64,000 nucleotides of DNA from Pseudomonas svalbardensis (GTDB taxonomy: Bacteria; Pseudomonadota; Gammaproteobacteria; Pseudomonadales; Pseudomonadaceae). Location: positions 2,677,501 to 2,741,500 of the forward strand of contig NZ_CP125619.1 of NCBI RefSeq assembly GCF_030053115.1, in the 5' to 3' direction. The notes under the pieces are model-generated. The model ran no database searches. It had not been told where the DNA came from and saw only the letters and a program-made list of their open reading frames with translations. A program made the translations under genes and the position numbers. Of this stretch, positions 16,699 to 26,004 are shown piece after piece (position 1 is the first letter of the stretch; every line of letters begins with the position of its first letter).

Positions 16699-17186
16699 AC
16701 GTACAGATCCCTGGCTTCGAGCGATTTCTTTCCAATGCGAAATCCAAGGGCGTTGAATTCGCGGTTTTTCGCGGGAAGACGAATATTGGGGAGGGGGAAT
16801 TGGGATACGCAGGAGATGGCGATATCCGCATCGCGCCCATCATTACCGGCAACAAAAAGGCAGGAGCACTTCAGACAATCATCGGCGCGGTGCTCATCGT
16901 AGTGGGCCTGGTTATTACCGGCGGTACGTTTGGTGCAGGAGCGCCGTTTGGCTCGGCTCTGATCATGATGGGGGCCTCCTTGATCGCCGGAGGGGTCATT
17001 CAAATGCTCAGCCCACAACCAGGCGGTCTTAAAACCAGCGCAGCCGCCGAGAACACTCCCGGCTATGCCTTCGGAAGCGCCAAGAACACCACGGCATCCG
17101 GCAATCCAGTGCCGCTCTGCATCGGCAGGCGCCGGTGGGGTGGCGCGATTGTCAGCGCCGAGATTTATGCCGAAGACCAGATGTAG
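16699..17186 (+). pseudogene. Tail assembly protein (lambda gpI-like), 5' truncated
   Basis: In the frame ending at 17186 the sequence reads VQIPGFERFLSNAKSKGVEF, GELGYAGDGDIRIAPII, a hydrophobic glycine-rich block (TIIGAVLIVVGLVITGG) and SAKNTTASGNPVPLCIGRRR, matching gpI-like tail assembly proteins. The start and probably some tens of N-terminal residues are lost at the junction with the tape measure. Initiation at an internal TTG (16800) is possible but unsupported. Confidence 0.8.
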
Positions 17187-17207
17187 CCAAACTGCCAAAC
17201 AACGCAG

Positions 17208-17228
17208 CCGCCCGTGAGGCGGTTTTTT
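17208..17228 (+). terminator. Hairpin before the tail-tip gene
   Basis: CCGCC, loop CGTGA, GGCGG, then six T; followed by TGCCTGGAGAAAAG, the ribosome-binding site of the next gene. Confidence 0.6.
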
Positions 17229-17245
17229 ATTGCCTGGAGAAAAGC

Positions 17246-20200
17246 ATGGGCGCAGCACAGCAGCTTGATATTTACGGCGCCAAGGGCGGATCGGACAAGC
17301 CGAAAACCCCAACCGAGGCACCCGACAGTCTGCGCTCGGTGGCCATGGCCAAGATTCTGATTGCTATCGGCGAGGGGGAGTTCGCAGGGAATCCGACCGC
17401 TCAGGACATCTATCTCGACAATACGCCGCTGCAAGATCCCCAGGGCAATATGAACTTCCCAAACGTGAAGTGGGAGTTTCGCAACGGGTCGGTCGAGCAA
17501 GGCTACATCCAGGGCATCCCATCTGTAGCGAACGAAACCACCTTAGGGATCGAGCTGCGCAGCGGCACGCCTTGGGTGCGCGCAATCAGCAATACCGAAC
17601 TGTCAGCGGTGCGCCTGCGATTTGCGTGGGCAGCTCTTCAGTCTGTAGATGCTGAAAACAACATCAACGGCTACAGAATTGAGTACAAGGTCGAAGTCGC
17701 AACCGACGGCGGCGCCTATCAGCAGGTGCTGAGCGAAGCTGTGGACGGCAAAACCACTACCACCTACGAACGCACTCGGCGGATTGATCTGCCGGCGGCG
17801 ACAAGCGGGTGGTTGTTGCGCGTCACCCGTATAACCCCGAACCAGAACAACAACAAAATCGCCGACACCATGCAGATCGCCGGCTTGACTGAGGTGATCG
17901 ACGCCAAGCTGCGCTACCCGAACACTGCGCTGCTCTACATCGAATTTTCGGCCGAGCAGTTCCGCAGTATTCCGGCCGTGACGGTCGACTGCCCTGCGCG
18001 CAAGTGGCAGGTGCCGAGCAACTATAATCCGGAAACTCGAAGCTATACCGGGATCTGGGACGGTACTTTCAAGGAGGCCTGGACCGATAACCCGGCGTGG
18101 GCCACCTACGGCATCACCGTTAATGATCGCTTCGGCTTGGGTCGCCGGATCAAGCCATGGCAGGTCGACAAGTGGGAGCTGTACCGGATCGCTCAGTACT
18201 GCGATCAGTTGGTGCCGGATGGTAAAGGCGGCCAAGAGCCGCGCTTCATCTGTAATCTAAACCTTCAGGGCAAGGCCGACGCCTGGTCACTGCTGCGCGA
18301 TATTTCGGCTATCTATCGTGGCATGACCTACTGGGCTCAGGGCCAAGTCTTCACGCTGTCCGACATGCCGCGCGCCACCGACTTCGACTTCGCCTACACC
18401 CGGGCGAATGTCATCGACGGCAAGTTCACTTACTCGAGCGCATCGGAACGCACTCGCTACAGTCGAGCCCTGATCAGCTACGACAACCCAGCCAACAACT
18501 ACGACACGGATGTCACTGCGGTGACGGATGCCAAGCTTCAGCGGCGCTACGGCGACAATCCGCTGGAGATCAGCGCGATCGGCTGCACCCGTGAGTCTGA
18601 AGCGCAGCGCCGTGGCAAGTGGGCGCTACTGACCAACTCCAAGGATCGCGGGATCAGCTTCAAGGTTGGCCTGGACGGGCGCATTCCTTTACCGGGCTAC
18701 GTCATCCCTGTTGCGGATGAGCTGCTCGCTGGGCGCGCAATCGGTGGGCGAATCTCGGCGGCAGCCGGCCGGGTCATCACGCTTGACCGTGACACCCAGG
18801 CCAAGGCAGGCGACAGGCTAATCTTGAACCTGCCTAACGGTAACTGCGAAGGTCGCACCGTGCAGTCAGTGGCCGGTCGTGCGGTGACAGTAACCACGTC
18901 CTATTCGGTTGCGCCTGAGGCAGAGCTTGTCTGGGCGCTCGATGCCGACGACCTGGCCGTGCCGTTGTATCGCGTGACCTCTGTATCTCGACCAGAGGCT
19001 GGCGTGTTCGAGATCTCGGCCGTCCAGTACGACCCGAGCAAGTTCGCTCATATCGACACCGGCGCACGACTGGAAGAGCGGCCGATCAGCGTGATTCCGA
19101 TCACCGTCGTTCCGGCGCCGGCGAGTGTTACCGTCACGTCGAACTCGGTCGTCTCCCAGGGCATCGCCGTCGCCACCATGACCATCACCTGGCCGGCGGT
19201 GAACGGTGCGGTTGGCTATGACGTGGAGTGGCGCAAGGACAGCGGCAACTGGATCAAGCTGCAGCGCACCGGCATGACTAGTGTTGACGTGGTTGGCATC
19301 TACGCCGGCGCTTACGTGGCCCGCGTCCGCGCGGTGAGTGCTTTCGACATCTCGTCGATCTGGCGCAACTCGATCCTGACCAACCTGAAGGGCAAGGAGG
19401 GGCTGCCGCCGGCGCTCAGCTACCTGACGGCTACGCCGCTGCTGTTCGGCATCTACCTGAAATGGGGCTTCCCGGCTGGCGCCGAGGACACCCAGCGTAC
19501 TGAAATCTGGTACGGGCCGACTACCAGCCTGCCGGCTGCCACCAAGCTGACGGACCTGTCCTACCCGCAAAGAGATTTCTCGATGCTCGGCCTAGCCGCT
19601 GGCGTGACCTTTTACTTCTGGGCGCGCCTGGTGGACCGGATCGGCAACATCGGCCCGTGGTACCCAATCGGTATCGGTGTGCAGGGCCAGTCGAGCTCTA
19701 ACGCGTCCCCGATCCTGGCAATGATCGCCGGCCAGATCACCGAGACGGAGCTCGGCCAGGACCTGCTGGACGAGATCGAGAAGATTCCCGGCCTTCAGGC
19801 GCAGATCGATGCACTGGACGGACTCAAGGGCTACGACCCTGAAGCCACCTATGTTGAATACGATCTGGTTGTGGTTGGCAAGCGTATCTATCAGGCGACT
19901 GGCGCTGTGCCGCTCGACACTCCGCCGCCAAATGAGGACTTCTGGCTCGACGTTGGCCAGACCGTCGAGACGGCCAATGGACTGGCGCAACAGGTCGCGA
20001 CCAATACTGCCGAGATCATCGAACTCGACGGCGCGGTCACTGCTCAAGCGACGGCCTTCCAAGCCTTGCGCGCGTCATCCCGCGACGACAATGGCGAAGG
20101 GGATTTGGCGGATGCGCTGAAGGGCTGGACCAGCACAGCCGCAATCGCGACAGAGGAAAAGGTCAGGGCCTCGGAAAACGAAGCCACGGCCCAGCGCATC

Positions 20201-20830
20201 ACCACCGTCGATGCAAAGGTCGGCGAGAACGCAGCCAACATCACAACGCTCGAGAAGGTCGTGGTCACGAACCAGTCAGCAACGGCCACGAAGATCGATC
20301 AGCTGAGCGTCACCGTTGGGCAAAACGGCACAGATATTCAGCAGAACACCGCGGCCATCCAGCAAACAGCCACTGCTTACGCGGACACCAGCGGCAAGTT
20401 GTCGACCATGTGGTCGGTGAAGATGCAGATCACCGCAGGGGGGCAGTACGTAGCAGCCGGAATCGGCTTGGGCATTGAGAACACTGGGGCAGGACTGCAA
20501 AGCCAGTTCCTGGTGAGTGCCGACAGGTTTGCGATCGTCAACACCATCGCCGGCGGCGCCATCTCGGTACCGTTTGCGGTGCAGGGTGGTCAGGTGTTCA
20601 TGAACTCGGCGTTTATCGCGGACGGCACCATCACCAACGCCAAGATCGGCAGCTACATCAGCTCGACCAACTACATCGCCGGCCAGCAAGGCTGGATTCT
20701 CAATAAAGATGGAACGCTTGAAATCAACGGCATCGTCCCCGGTCAGGGGCGGCTGGTGATCAGCTCGTTGAACGTCTCGGTTTACGACGCCAACAACGTG
20801 CTGCGTGTCCGGCTCGGCTATCTGGGGTGA
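17246..20830 (+). CDS. Tail tip host-specificity protein (lambda gpJ-like)
   Basis: ATG at 17246 has TGGAGAAAAGC upstream. The 1194-aa protein opens with the central tail-tip domain (LRSVAMAKILIAIGEGEFAG, DIYLDNTPLQD), continues with the phage-tail hub region, then a fibronectin-type segment (VTVTSNSVVSQGIAVATMTI, VRAVSAFDISSIW) and a coiled, repetitive C-terminal fibre with DUF1983-like heptads (ITTVDAKVGENAANI, LSVTVGQNGTDIQQN). It would decide receptor choice. It is full length, while genes just upstream are deleted. Confidence 0.88.
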   Translation: MGAAQQLDIYGAKGGSDKPKTPTEAPDSLRSVAMAKILIAIGEGEFAGNPTAQDIYLDNTPLQDPQGNMNFPNVKWEFRNGSVEQGYIQGIPSVANETTLGIELRSGTPWVRAISNTELSAVRLRFAWAALQSVDAENNINGYRIEYKVEVATDGGAYQQVLSEAVDGKTTTTYERTRRIDLPAATSGWLLRVTRITPNQNNNKIADTMQIAGLTEVIDAKLRYPNTALLYIEFSAEQFRSIPAVTVDCPARKWQVPSNYNPETRSYTGIWDGTFKEAWTDNPAWATYGITVNDRFGLGRRIKPWQVDKWELYRIAQYCDQLVPDGKGGQEPRFICNLNLQGKADAWSLLRDISAIYRGMTYWAQGQVFTLSDMPRATDFDFAYTRANVIDGKFTYSSASERTRYSRALISYDNPANNYDTDVTAVTDAKLQRRYGDNPLEISAIGCTRESEAQRRGKWALLTNSKDRGISFKVGLDGRIPLPGYVIPVADELLAGRAIGGRISAAAGRVITLDRDTQAKAGDRLILNLPNGNCEGRTVQSVAGRAVTVTTSYSVAPEAELVWALDADDLAVPLYRVTSVSRPEAGVFEISAVQYDPSKFAHIDTGARLEERPISVIPITVVPAPASVTVTSNSVVSQGIAVATMTITWPAVNGAVGYDVEWRKDSGNWIKLQRTGMTSVDVVGIYAGAYVARVRAVSAFDISSIWRNSILTNLKGKEGLPPALSYLTATPLLFGIYLKWGFPAGAEDTQRTEIWYGPTTSLPAATKLTDLSYPQRDFSMLGLAAGVTFYFWARLVDRIGNIGPWYPIGIGVQGQSSSNASPILAMIAGQITETELGQDLLDEIEKIPGLQAQIDALDGLKGYDPEATYVEYDLVVVGKRIYQATGAVPLDTPPPNEDFWLDVGQTVETANGLAQQVATNTAEIIELDGAVTAQATAFQALRASSRDDNGEGDLADALKGWTSTAAIATEEKVRASENEATAQRITTVDAKVGENAANITTLEKVVVTNQSATATKIDQLSVTVGQNGTDIQQNTAAIQQTATAYADTSGKLSTMWSVKMQITAGGQYVAAGIGLGIENTGAGLQSQFLVSADRFAIVNTIAGGAISVPFAVQGGQVFMNSAFIADGTITNAKIGSYISSTNYIAGQQGWILNKDGTLEINGIVPGQGRLVISSLNVSVYDANNVLRVRLGYLG

Positions 20831-20833
20831 ACT

Positions 20834-21190
20834 ATGGCTTCATTTGGCCTGCGTGTTTTTGATGAAAGCGGTGGCCTATCCATGGACACCAACAGCTTCA
20901 CCTATCAGGTGATCTGGCAAGGGGTGATCGATTTCAGTGGAGTCGCGCCCGACTACACGCTGAGCATTCCGGGCTTCAACCCGGCCAACTGCGTGTTCAT
21001 GATCATTCCGACAAGGGCCCAGGATGTGCAGTCATCCGAGACCGACGGGAGCGGGAACCAAAAGTCCTATCCGTTCGTCACGACGGCGGTGGGCCAGGTG
21101 GTTGTCAGGAGAAAAAATCCATCTTCAAGTGCCTCCACTATCGGCTCAACGGTTGCCGCCAAGGCCTACGCGATAAGGTACTCGACATGA
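20834..21190 (+). CDS. Phage tail-tip accessory protein, 118 aa
   Basis: Starting 3 bp after the gpJ-like stop, it encodes MASFGLRVFDESGGLSMDTN followed by a beta-rich domain (YTLSIPGFNPANCVFMIIPT). Proteins with this FGLRVFDESG opening often follow gpJ in Pseudomonas prophages, from memory. A role in the tail tip is inferred from position. It overlaps the next start by 4 bp. Confidence 0.65.
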   Translation: MASFGLRVFDESGGLSMDTNSFTYQVIWQGVIDFSGVAPDYTLSIPGFNPANCVFMIIPTRAQDVQSSETDGSGNQKSYPFVTTAVGQVVVRRKNPSSSASTIGSTVAAKAYAIRYST

Positions 21191-21846
21191 GTTTTGGATT
21201 TCAGAGCATCAACGACAATGCGTTTGTTCAGATCGACGCCGAGGCTCCCAGGCTTTGCATGCTTACCAAAGGGTCGTATTCAGGGACTACCAATGCATCG
21301 GGTGTGTTTGCCAGAGCAATCACGAGCCAGGATCCGCCGCTAGTGTTCATTCGCCCGGACCAGGGAGCGATCCAGGTTCCGATATCGGTGTGGTTCACCG
21401 GTGGGCCGGGAAACTGGACCGGGTTCACCATGAAGGCATCCAACGTCAACGCAACGTTAAGCGGCCAGTATTTCGTGGCGGCCTGGTCGTCCATGGGCAC
21501 AGCAGCCTATGGGCTGCGGTTATGGGATCAGAACGCGGCGCTTGTTTACGACAGTGGCGCGCCGGCGGTGGTCGTGACCTTCGCCGCTGGCAACTGGACG
21601 TACCTCGGAGACGAGCAGCTGACCGTGGGTCACCGGTACTTCTGGGGAATCAACAAGATGCTCGGCGCAGGCGAGTATGTCTCCCTGAACCCTTTCGCCA
21701 TGAACTGCCACAACAACGCTTCGGGTGGCGGATGCGCACTTGGCGTCGATTACGCCAATGGCCGGATCATGATGTACAGCCTCGCCACAACTGCCTGGAC
21801 TGACCAAGGCCATCGTCCATTCCTCTGCGCCAAATTACTGGCCTGA
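21187..21846 (+). CDS. Phage tail-tip accessory protein, 219 aa
   Basis: ATG at 21187 overlaps the previous gene. The beta-rich, Gly/Asn-rich protein opens MSFGFQSINDNAFVQIDAEA and ends YSLATTAWTDQGHRPFLCAK. The shared opening with its neighbour suggests a family of tail-tip decoration proteins. No enzyme motif is visible. Confidence 0.6.
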   Translation: MSFGFQSINDNAFVQIDAEAPRLCMLTKGSYSGTTNASGVFARAITSQDPPLVFIRPDQGAIQVPISVWFTGGPGNWTGFTMKASNVNATLSGQYFVAAWSSMGTAAYGLRLWDQNAALVYDSGAPAVVVTFAAGNWTYLGDEQLTVGHRYFWGINKMLGAGEYVSLNPFAMNCHNNASGGGCALGVDYANGRIMMYSLATTAWTDQGHRPFLCAKLLA

Positions 21847-21884
21847 CTTCTTTCGCTGCGCACCTATTCATCTGGAGATACTCA

Positions 21885-23024
21885 ATGCCCTGGTACAAAT
21901 CAGGAACGGCCTCTGTCACCCAAAATTCCAACGCCGTGATTGGCGCGGGTACCGCATTCATTGCCAACAGCCGAGTAGGCGATGCCTTCCGTGGCCCGGA
22001 CGGTGGCTGGTATGAAGTGACCAACATCGCTAGCGATACCGCGTTGTCGATCTCGCCGAACTATCAGGGCGCGACCAATGCAGCTGGCGTCTACGCACTG
22101 GCTCCCATGCAGGGTTATGTCAAGGATTCGGCAGACGCATTGCGGGCCCTGGTCAACACCTACGGCACCAAGCTGGCGATGCTGGGCACGACAGGCAACT
22201 ATGAAGTGCTGCCGGTCATCAAGGGTGGTACCGGTAGCACCACTGCCTCGGCTGCCAGGACAGAATTGGGTCTTGCGACACCTATTGATATAAGTGATGC
22301 GCACTTAGCGTTAACACTTGGAGTTACATATAGGCTGGTCGCGCCATACACGAACAGTGTCGTAACGGGTTTTCCGTGCTCGATCATTCCATTACGTTAC
22401 GATAATGAGGCAACTCTTATTGCAGTACAGGAAGGTGTGGTAAACCCAACACTGTTTATGAAGAAGCGCACAGGTCCATCTACGTGGTCAGGATGGTTCA
22501 AGTTGTCGTTGAATACTGTGCTTGGCGCAAACAATGACATTACCTCGTTGTCCGGATTGACCACTCCGATAAGCGTTGCGCAAGGTGGCACTGGTGCCAA
22601 CAACCCAGCCGCAGCGAGGGCCGCACTCGCGTTAAAAACCGCCGCTGTATTCGATTTGCTGGGGACTGTGAGCCAATCCGGCGGGAACCCGACAGGCGCA
22701 ATTATTGAGACGGCGACCAATGCCAATGGCACCTACACGAAGTTCGCCGACGGGACGCTGATATGCCAGGGGCCGATGCCGGACTTTGCCGTTGCCGCCG
22801 GCGCGGTGGCCACCGTCTCGTCGACTGCAACGTTTCCGGCGCTATTCATCAACACCAGTTATTACTTCGAGTGCGCCGGTGCGCCGAATGCCAGCAACGA
22901 CATCTATGGGTTCACCGGTGTAAATGCAAAAGCTGTTCACAGTGGCACTCGAGTGTTTCGGAATGGGGCAGCCGCCCAATCCATCATCAACTGTCGCTAT
23001 TTGGCTATTGGGAGGTGGTTCTGA
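21885..23024 (+). CDS. Tail fibre protein
   Basis: ATG at 21885 follows TCTGGAGATACTCA. The 379-aa protein has the N-terminal fibre module (MPWYKSGTASVTQNSNAVIG, DAFRGPDGGWYEV, ISPNYQGATNAAGVYALAP) and two GGTGxxT repeats (VIKGGTGSTTASAARTELGL and VAQGGTGANNPAAARAALAL) that form triple-stranded fibre connectors. The C-terminal domain after residue 280 would bind the host surface. It is intact and overlaps the next gene by one base (TGATG). Confidence 0.85.
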   Translation: MPWYKSGTASVTQNSNAVIGAGTAFIANSRVGDAFRGPDGGWYEVTNIASDTALSISPNYQGATNAAGVYALAPMQGYVKDSADALRALVNTYGTKLAMLGTTGNYEVLPVIKGGTGSTTASAARTELGLATPIDISDAHLALTLGVTYRLVAPYTNSVVTGFPCSIIPLRYDNEATLIAVQEGVVNPTLFMKKRTGPSTWSGWFKLSLNTVLGANNDITSLSGLTTPISVAQGGTGANNPAAARAALALKTAAVFDLLGTVSQSGGNPTGAIIETATNANGTYTKFADGTLICQGPMPDFAVAAGAVATVSSTATFPALFINTSYYFECAGAPNASNDIYGFTGVNAKAVHSGTRVFRNGAAAQSIINCRYLAIGRWF

Positions 23025-23359
23025 TGATTATTAAACTTTCCCCGCAACGCCGTGATGATGTGCTTGGAGTGACGAAAAACGGCGATGTCCTGACGATCAA
23101 TGGTGAGGTGTTCGACTTCTCACCAATGGCCGACGGTGACTCGCTGCCAGCAACGGCGGTTATGTCTGAATGGTTCAGCGGCCAGATTGATAAAAACAAC
23201 GGAGAACTGGAGCTGGCCTTGTTTCTGCCTTTGCCGGCAAACTTCAGCCAGGCCCAGGCATTCCCTCAGCCCCTATTGAACGTCCCGGACGGACCAGTAC
23301 TCTTTCCGGCGCCTTCCCCCGTCATCGTGACCGAAGACACCACCGAGGAGCGCGCATGA
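23024..23359 (+). CDS. Tail fibre assembly-region protein, 111 aa
   Basis: ATG at 23024 shares an A with the fibre stop. The product (MIIKLSPQRRDDVLGVTKNG, FDFSPMADGDSLP, WFSGQIDKNNGELELALFLP) occurs next to fibre genes in Pseudomonas prophages. An accessory or chaperone role is inferred. It overlaps the next start by 4 bp. Confidence 0.65.
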   Translation: MIIKLSPQRRDDVLGVTKNGDVLTINGEVFDFSPMADGDSLPATAVMSEWFSGQIDKNNGELELALFLPLPANFSQAQAFPQPLLNVPDGPVLFPAPSPVIVTEDTTEERA

Positions 23360-23721
23360 ACATCGACTGGACCCAACTGATCACCAGAGCCATGAAGGAA
23401 GCCATCGTCAAGGAGGCGCAACTGACCCAGGCCAAAGCCGAGCTGGCCACCAAGAACCTCAAGGCGGCGGGGCAGATCGTCCGCATCCAAGATCGTACCG
23501 AGACTCTTGGTTACGGCATTGATGCCGGCGAAGCGACCGAAGAGGATGAGGTTGAGCAGGCGGCGCTGCTGGTGAACCTGAAAGCCTGGAAGACCTACAA
23601 GTTTGCCTTGGGCAAAGTCACTGTCCAGCCGACCTGGTACGAGGCGCCGGTATGGCCGGTCGAGCCAGCCATACCCGTGATCGTTGCGGACCCTGACGCC
23701 CGGGCCGCCGACCAGATGTAA
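23356..23721 (+). CDS. Tail fibre assembly chaperone-like protein, 121 aa
   Basis: ATG at 23356 overlaps the preceding stop. The protein opens MNIDWTQLITRAMKEAI, has a coiled middle (AQLTQAKAELATKNLKAAGQ) and a WKTYKFALGKVTVQPTWYEA segment like the YR/WPxxP parts of Tfa-type fibre chaperones. It ends the fibre gene set and is followed by a strong terminator. Confidence 0.65.
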   Translation: MNIDWTQLITRAMKEAIVKEAQLTQAKAELATKNLKAAGQIVRIQDRTETLGYGIDAGEATEEDEVEQAALLVNLKAWKTYKFALGKVTVQPTWYEAPVWPVEPAIPVIVADPDARAADQM

Positions 23722-23743
23722 GCGCGCCACGCAGCACAACGCA

Positions 23744-23768
23744 CCCGCCATCGAGCGGGATTTTTTTT
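23744..23768 (+). terminator. Terminator before the endolysin gene
   Basis: CCCGC, loop CATCGA, GCGGG, then A and eight T. It is followed by TGCCTGGAGAAAAG and the endolysin start, the same arrangement as before the gpJ-like gene. Confidence 0.75.
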
Positions 23769-23783
23769 GCCTGGAGAAAAGTG

Positions 23784-24209
23784 ATGACTATTACCGAGAA
23801 AGACCGCGACATCCTCGCGCGCACGCTGTGGGGGGAAGCCAGAGGGGAAAGTCTCGGTGGCCAGATCGCAGTGGCCTGGACCATTCGCAACCGCGTGAAC
23901 GATGGAAAAGCCAAGTCGTGGTGGGGTGAGGGTTACGCCGGCGTGTGCCAAAAGCCGTACCAGTTCAGCTGCTGGAACAAGAACGACCCGAATTACCCGT
24001 ACCTCTGTGGGAGCAAGCCGATCCCTGCCGCTGAGTTCGTCAGGGCACAAAAGGCAGCCGGCATGGTGATGTCTGGCGCAGAGCCTGATTCTACTGGGGG
24101 TGCGACCCACTACTACGCGACCACGATGCCGAAAGCGCCCGCCTGGGCTGTGGGAGCGAGACAGACGCTGAAGCTCGGCCATCACATCTTCTTCAAGGAT
24201 GTGCCCTGA
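23784..24209 (+). CDS. SleB-type cell wall hydrolase (endolysin)
   Basis: ATG at 23784 (or GTG at 23781) follows CTGGAGAAAAG. The 141-aa protein is a compact SleB/CwlJ-type hydrolase: DRDILARTLWGEARGESLGG near residues 7-26 carries the catalytic Glu, followed by QIAVAWTIRNRV, CQKPYQFSCWN and the C-terminal GATHYYAT. It has no signal peptide, so export depends on the holins far upstream. It is intact. Confidence 0.85.
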   Translation: MTITEKDRDILARTLWGEARGESLGGQIAVAWTIRNRVNDGKAKSWWGEGYAGVCQKPYQFSCWNKNDPNYPYLCGSKPIPAAEFVRAQKAAGMVMSGAEPDSTGGATHYYATTMPKAPAWAVGARQTLKLGHHIFFKDVP

Positions 24210-24259
24210 AGGACTGTCGTCCGTCAGCGAGCCGTTGAAGCTGGAATACGTCATTGCGA

Positions 24260-24279
24260 TACTGTTTATTTATCCAGCA
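24260..24279. promoter_or_regulatory. LexA (SOS) box 1, prophage
   Basis: TACTGT, eight bases, then CCAGCA. CTGT-N8-CCAG differs from CTGT-N8-ACAG at one base, and the spacer TTATTTAT is AT-rich as in strong sites. It ends 11 bp before the ATG at 24291. Confidence 0.65.
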
Positions 24280-24290
24280 TCGAGTTGGTC

Positions 24291-24617
24291 ATGTACTTTC
24301 TTATTACGCGCATGAGAGAGAAGGGGGTCGCCCGAGAGTGGAAGGAAATCCGGCAAACGGTTGGCATTCGCGGTGACATCAACATCAGAAACCAGATGTG
24401 CGAGCAGCTCAACCGGACGAGCGACATTGCCGAGATCCGTCCGGCAAGCATGCCGCTCGATCCGGTCCCGCTTCTACCGTTGCTGGATGCTCGATTGTCA
24501 GGGATGGCGACCAACGCTTTCACGCTTAGCGGCCTGGAAGAAATCGACGGCTGCCTGTATGCGCAGTCGTGGTGGTGCAGGGAGGCTTTATTTTCTCTCC
24601 GCGTGCCCAGCGCATGA
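24291..24617 (+). CDS. Probable SOS-controlled prophage protein of unknown function
   Basis: ATG at 24291 lies just after a LexA-like box. The 108-aa frame (MYFLITRMREKGVAREWKEI, NIRNQMCEQLNRTSDIAEI, SMPLDPVPLLPLLDARLSGM) is well mixed in composition and has no stop-prone codon pattern, but its ribosome-binding site is poor. I do not recognise a domain. The SOS site supports a real gene induced with DNA damage. Confidence 0.45.
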   Translation: MYFLITRMREKGVAREWKEIRQTVGIRGDINIRNQMCEQLNRTSDIAEIRPASMPLDPVPLLPLLDARLSGMATNAFTLSGLEEIDGCLYAQSWWCREALFSLRVPSA

Positions 24618-24723
24618 TCAACGAATTATGGGAATTACTGACACGTGCGATCGAGGATTGATCGCACCGCCTGCGTATTAAGTAGGTGCATAAGTTGCTC
24701 CGCTAGCGGGCACCGTTTTTCTG

Positions 24724-25080
24724 TCACATTGATGCTGTGGTTTGAGAGGTGGACAAACAAACGTAATTTTTCAATCCAACACGCCAGTCTTCTGCAGATA
24801 CTCCAAACCATGGTTCGTCTAAGCCAGCATCGATTATGTTGTCATTTGTCGTTCCTGTCCCTAGCAGTCGATAGGTTGAATTCGAACAATCGTATCGTTC
24901 CTTGATGTAGGTCGTGAAATAGGGGCCGGTTCGCTTAATGGTTACCGTTCTTTGAGTGCCATCTCTATCAACATTCGCGATTACATACTTTCCTTCATCA
25001 AAGCGAGGGCCATCAATTTCAATCTCTTGAGCTTGGGCACACAGGCAGCATAAGGCAAAAGCCAGCGGAACAATTCTCAC
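24724..25080 (-). CDS. Secreted prophage cargo protein, 118 aa
   Basis: GTG at 25080 has AAGGA about 10 bp upstream. The product has a signal peptide (MRIVPLAFALCCLCAQA), a mature beta-rich domain (EIEIDGPRFDEGKYVIANVD) and a pair of later cysteines (YDCSNSTY and YVCLSTS) suited to a disulfide. The gene is AT-rich and runs against the late operon, marking it as a moron. Its function is unknown. Confidence 0.6.
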   Translation of the reverse strand: MRIVPLAFALCCLCAQAQEIEIDGPRFDEGKYVIANVDRDGTQRTVTIKRTGPYFTTYIKERYDCSNSTYRLLGTGTTNDNIIDAGLDEPWFGVSAEDWRVGLKNYVCLSTSQTTASM

Positions 25081-25262
25081 AATCTCTCGTCCTTGAGCTT
25101 GTCACAGCTCCTAGATGGTAAAGGCGGCATTGATGGGATGATCCATCGCTTGGGTTTCTACAGATAACTCAAAATTGCGACAGTTTTAATAGCATACTCA
25201 GTGAGTTGTCGCCAATAGTGCCCCGACGCCAAGAATCGATTCACGGCGTGCAAAACGTCGTC

Positions 25263-25976
25263 TTAACCATTGCCCTTGTAGTCCCCGCCGGTAACCTCGC
25301 TTTTTGGCTCTATCAGTTCAGGTCCCTGATTACGCACATTGCCAATGGCGCGGTCCACCTTGAACCACTCGAAGGCCTCGGTCGGCTCCCCTTGGAGCAA
25401 TACAATTTGCTCGGCGCGCTCCTTGGGTGTTGCCGGGTCCAGCCATTCCCGGGCCAGTTCCGGCGATAACGCCACCGGGCGGCGATCATGAATGTCCACC
25501 ATACCGCCGGCGCTGTCGGCGGTGATGATAACGAAGCCGTCATGCTCGCCCGGTTCATGCTCGGCGATCGGATATTGACCGATTGCGGCACAAAGGATTG
25601 GCGTCCGGTCGCGGTGGCGAATCAGGTAGGGCTGTTTCTTCGGTCCGCCTTCAAAAACCCATTCAAACCAGTTGTCGATGGCGATGATCGCCCGATGAGG
25701 CCAGATGGCTTTGAAGAACGGTCCATGGGCTACTTTCTCGACTCGAGCATTGATCGGCGCGGCGCGGTCTTTCGCCCAGTGCGGGCGCCAGCCCCACCGA
25801 ACCATGTCAGCGCGCAGAAACTGACCTTCTTGGTGAAAGAGGGCAAGCTGAGTGGTTGGTGCGGCGTTATAGCGCTCGAAAGGCTGGTCGCCGGCATAGT
25901 TGATCAATGCGTTGGGAATGCTGAGCGCCGCGACAAAGTCGTGAATGCCTCGGTACTGGGAAAGTCGTCCGCACAT
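25263..25976 (-). CDS. SOS response-associated peptidase (YedK/HMCES family)
   Basis: The start is MCGRLSQY at 25976, with GGAGGG upstream; a longer frame would bury the catalytic Cys. In the SRAP family Cys2 forms a covalent thiazolidine link with abasic sites in single-stranded DNA, protecting them. Family residues seen in the 237-aa product: Cys2, INARVEKVA, the Glu of NWFEW and the His of IHDRRP. It is the second gene of a unit behind a perfect LexA box. Confidence 0.92.
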   Translation of the reverse strand: MCGRLSQYRGIHDFVAALSIPNALINYAGDQPFERYNAAPTTQLALFHQEGQFLRADMVRWGWRPHWAKDRAAPINARVEKVAHGPFFKAIWPHRAIIAIDNWFEWVFEGGPKKQPYLIRHRDRTPILCAAIGQYPIAEHEPGEHDGFVIITADSAGGMVDIHDRRPVALSPELAREWLDPATPKERAEQIVLLQGEPTEAFEWFKVDRAIGNVRNQGPELIEPKSEVTGGDYKGNG

Positions 25977-26004
25977 GGTTGAACCCTCCGGCTGAATACT
26001 GAGC

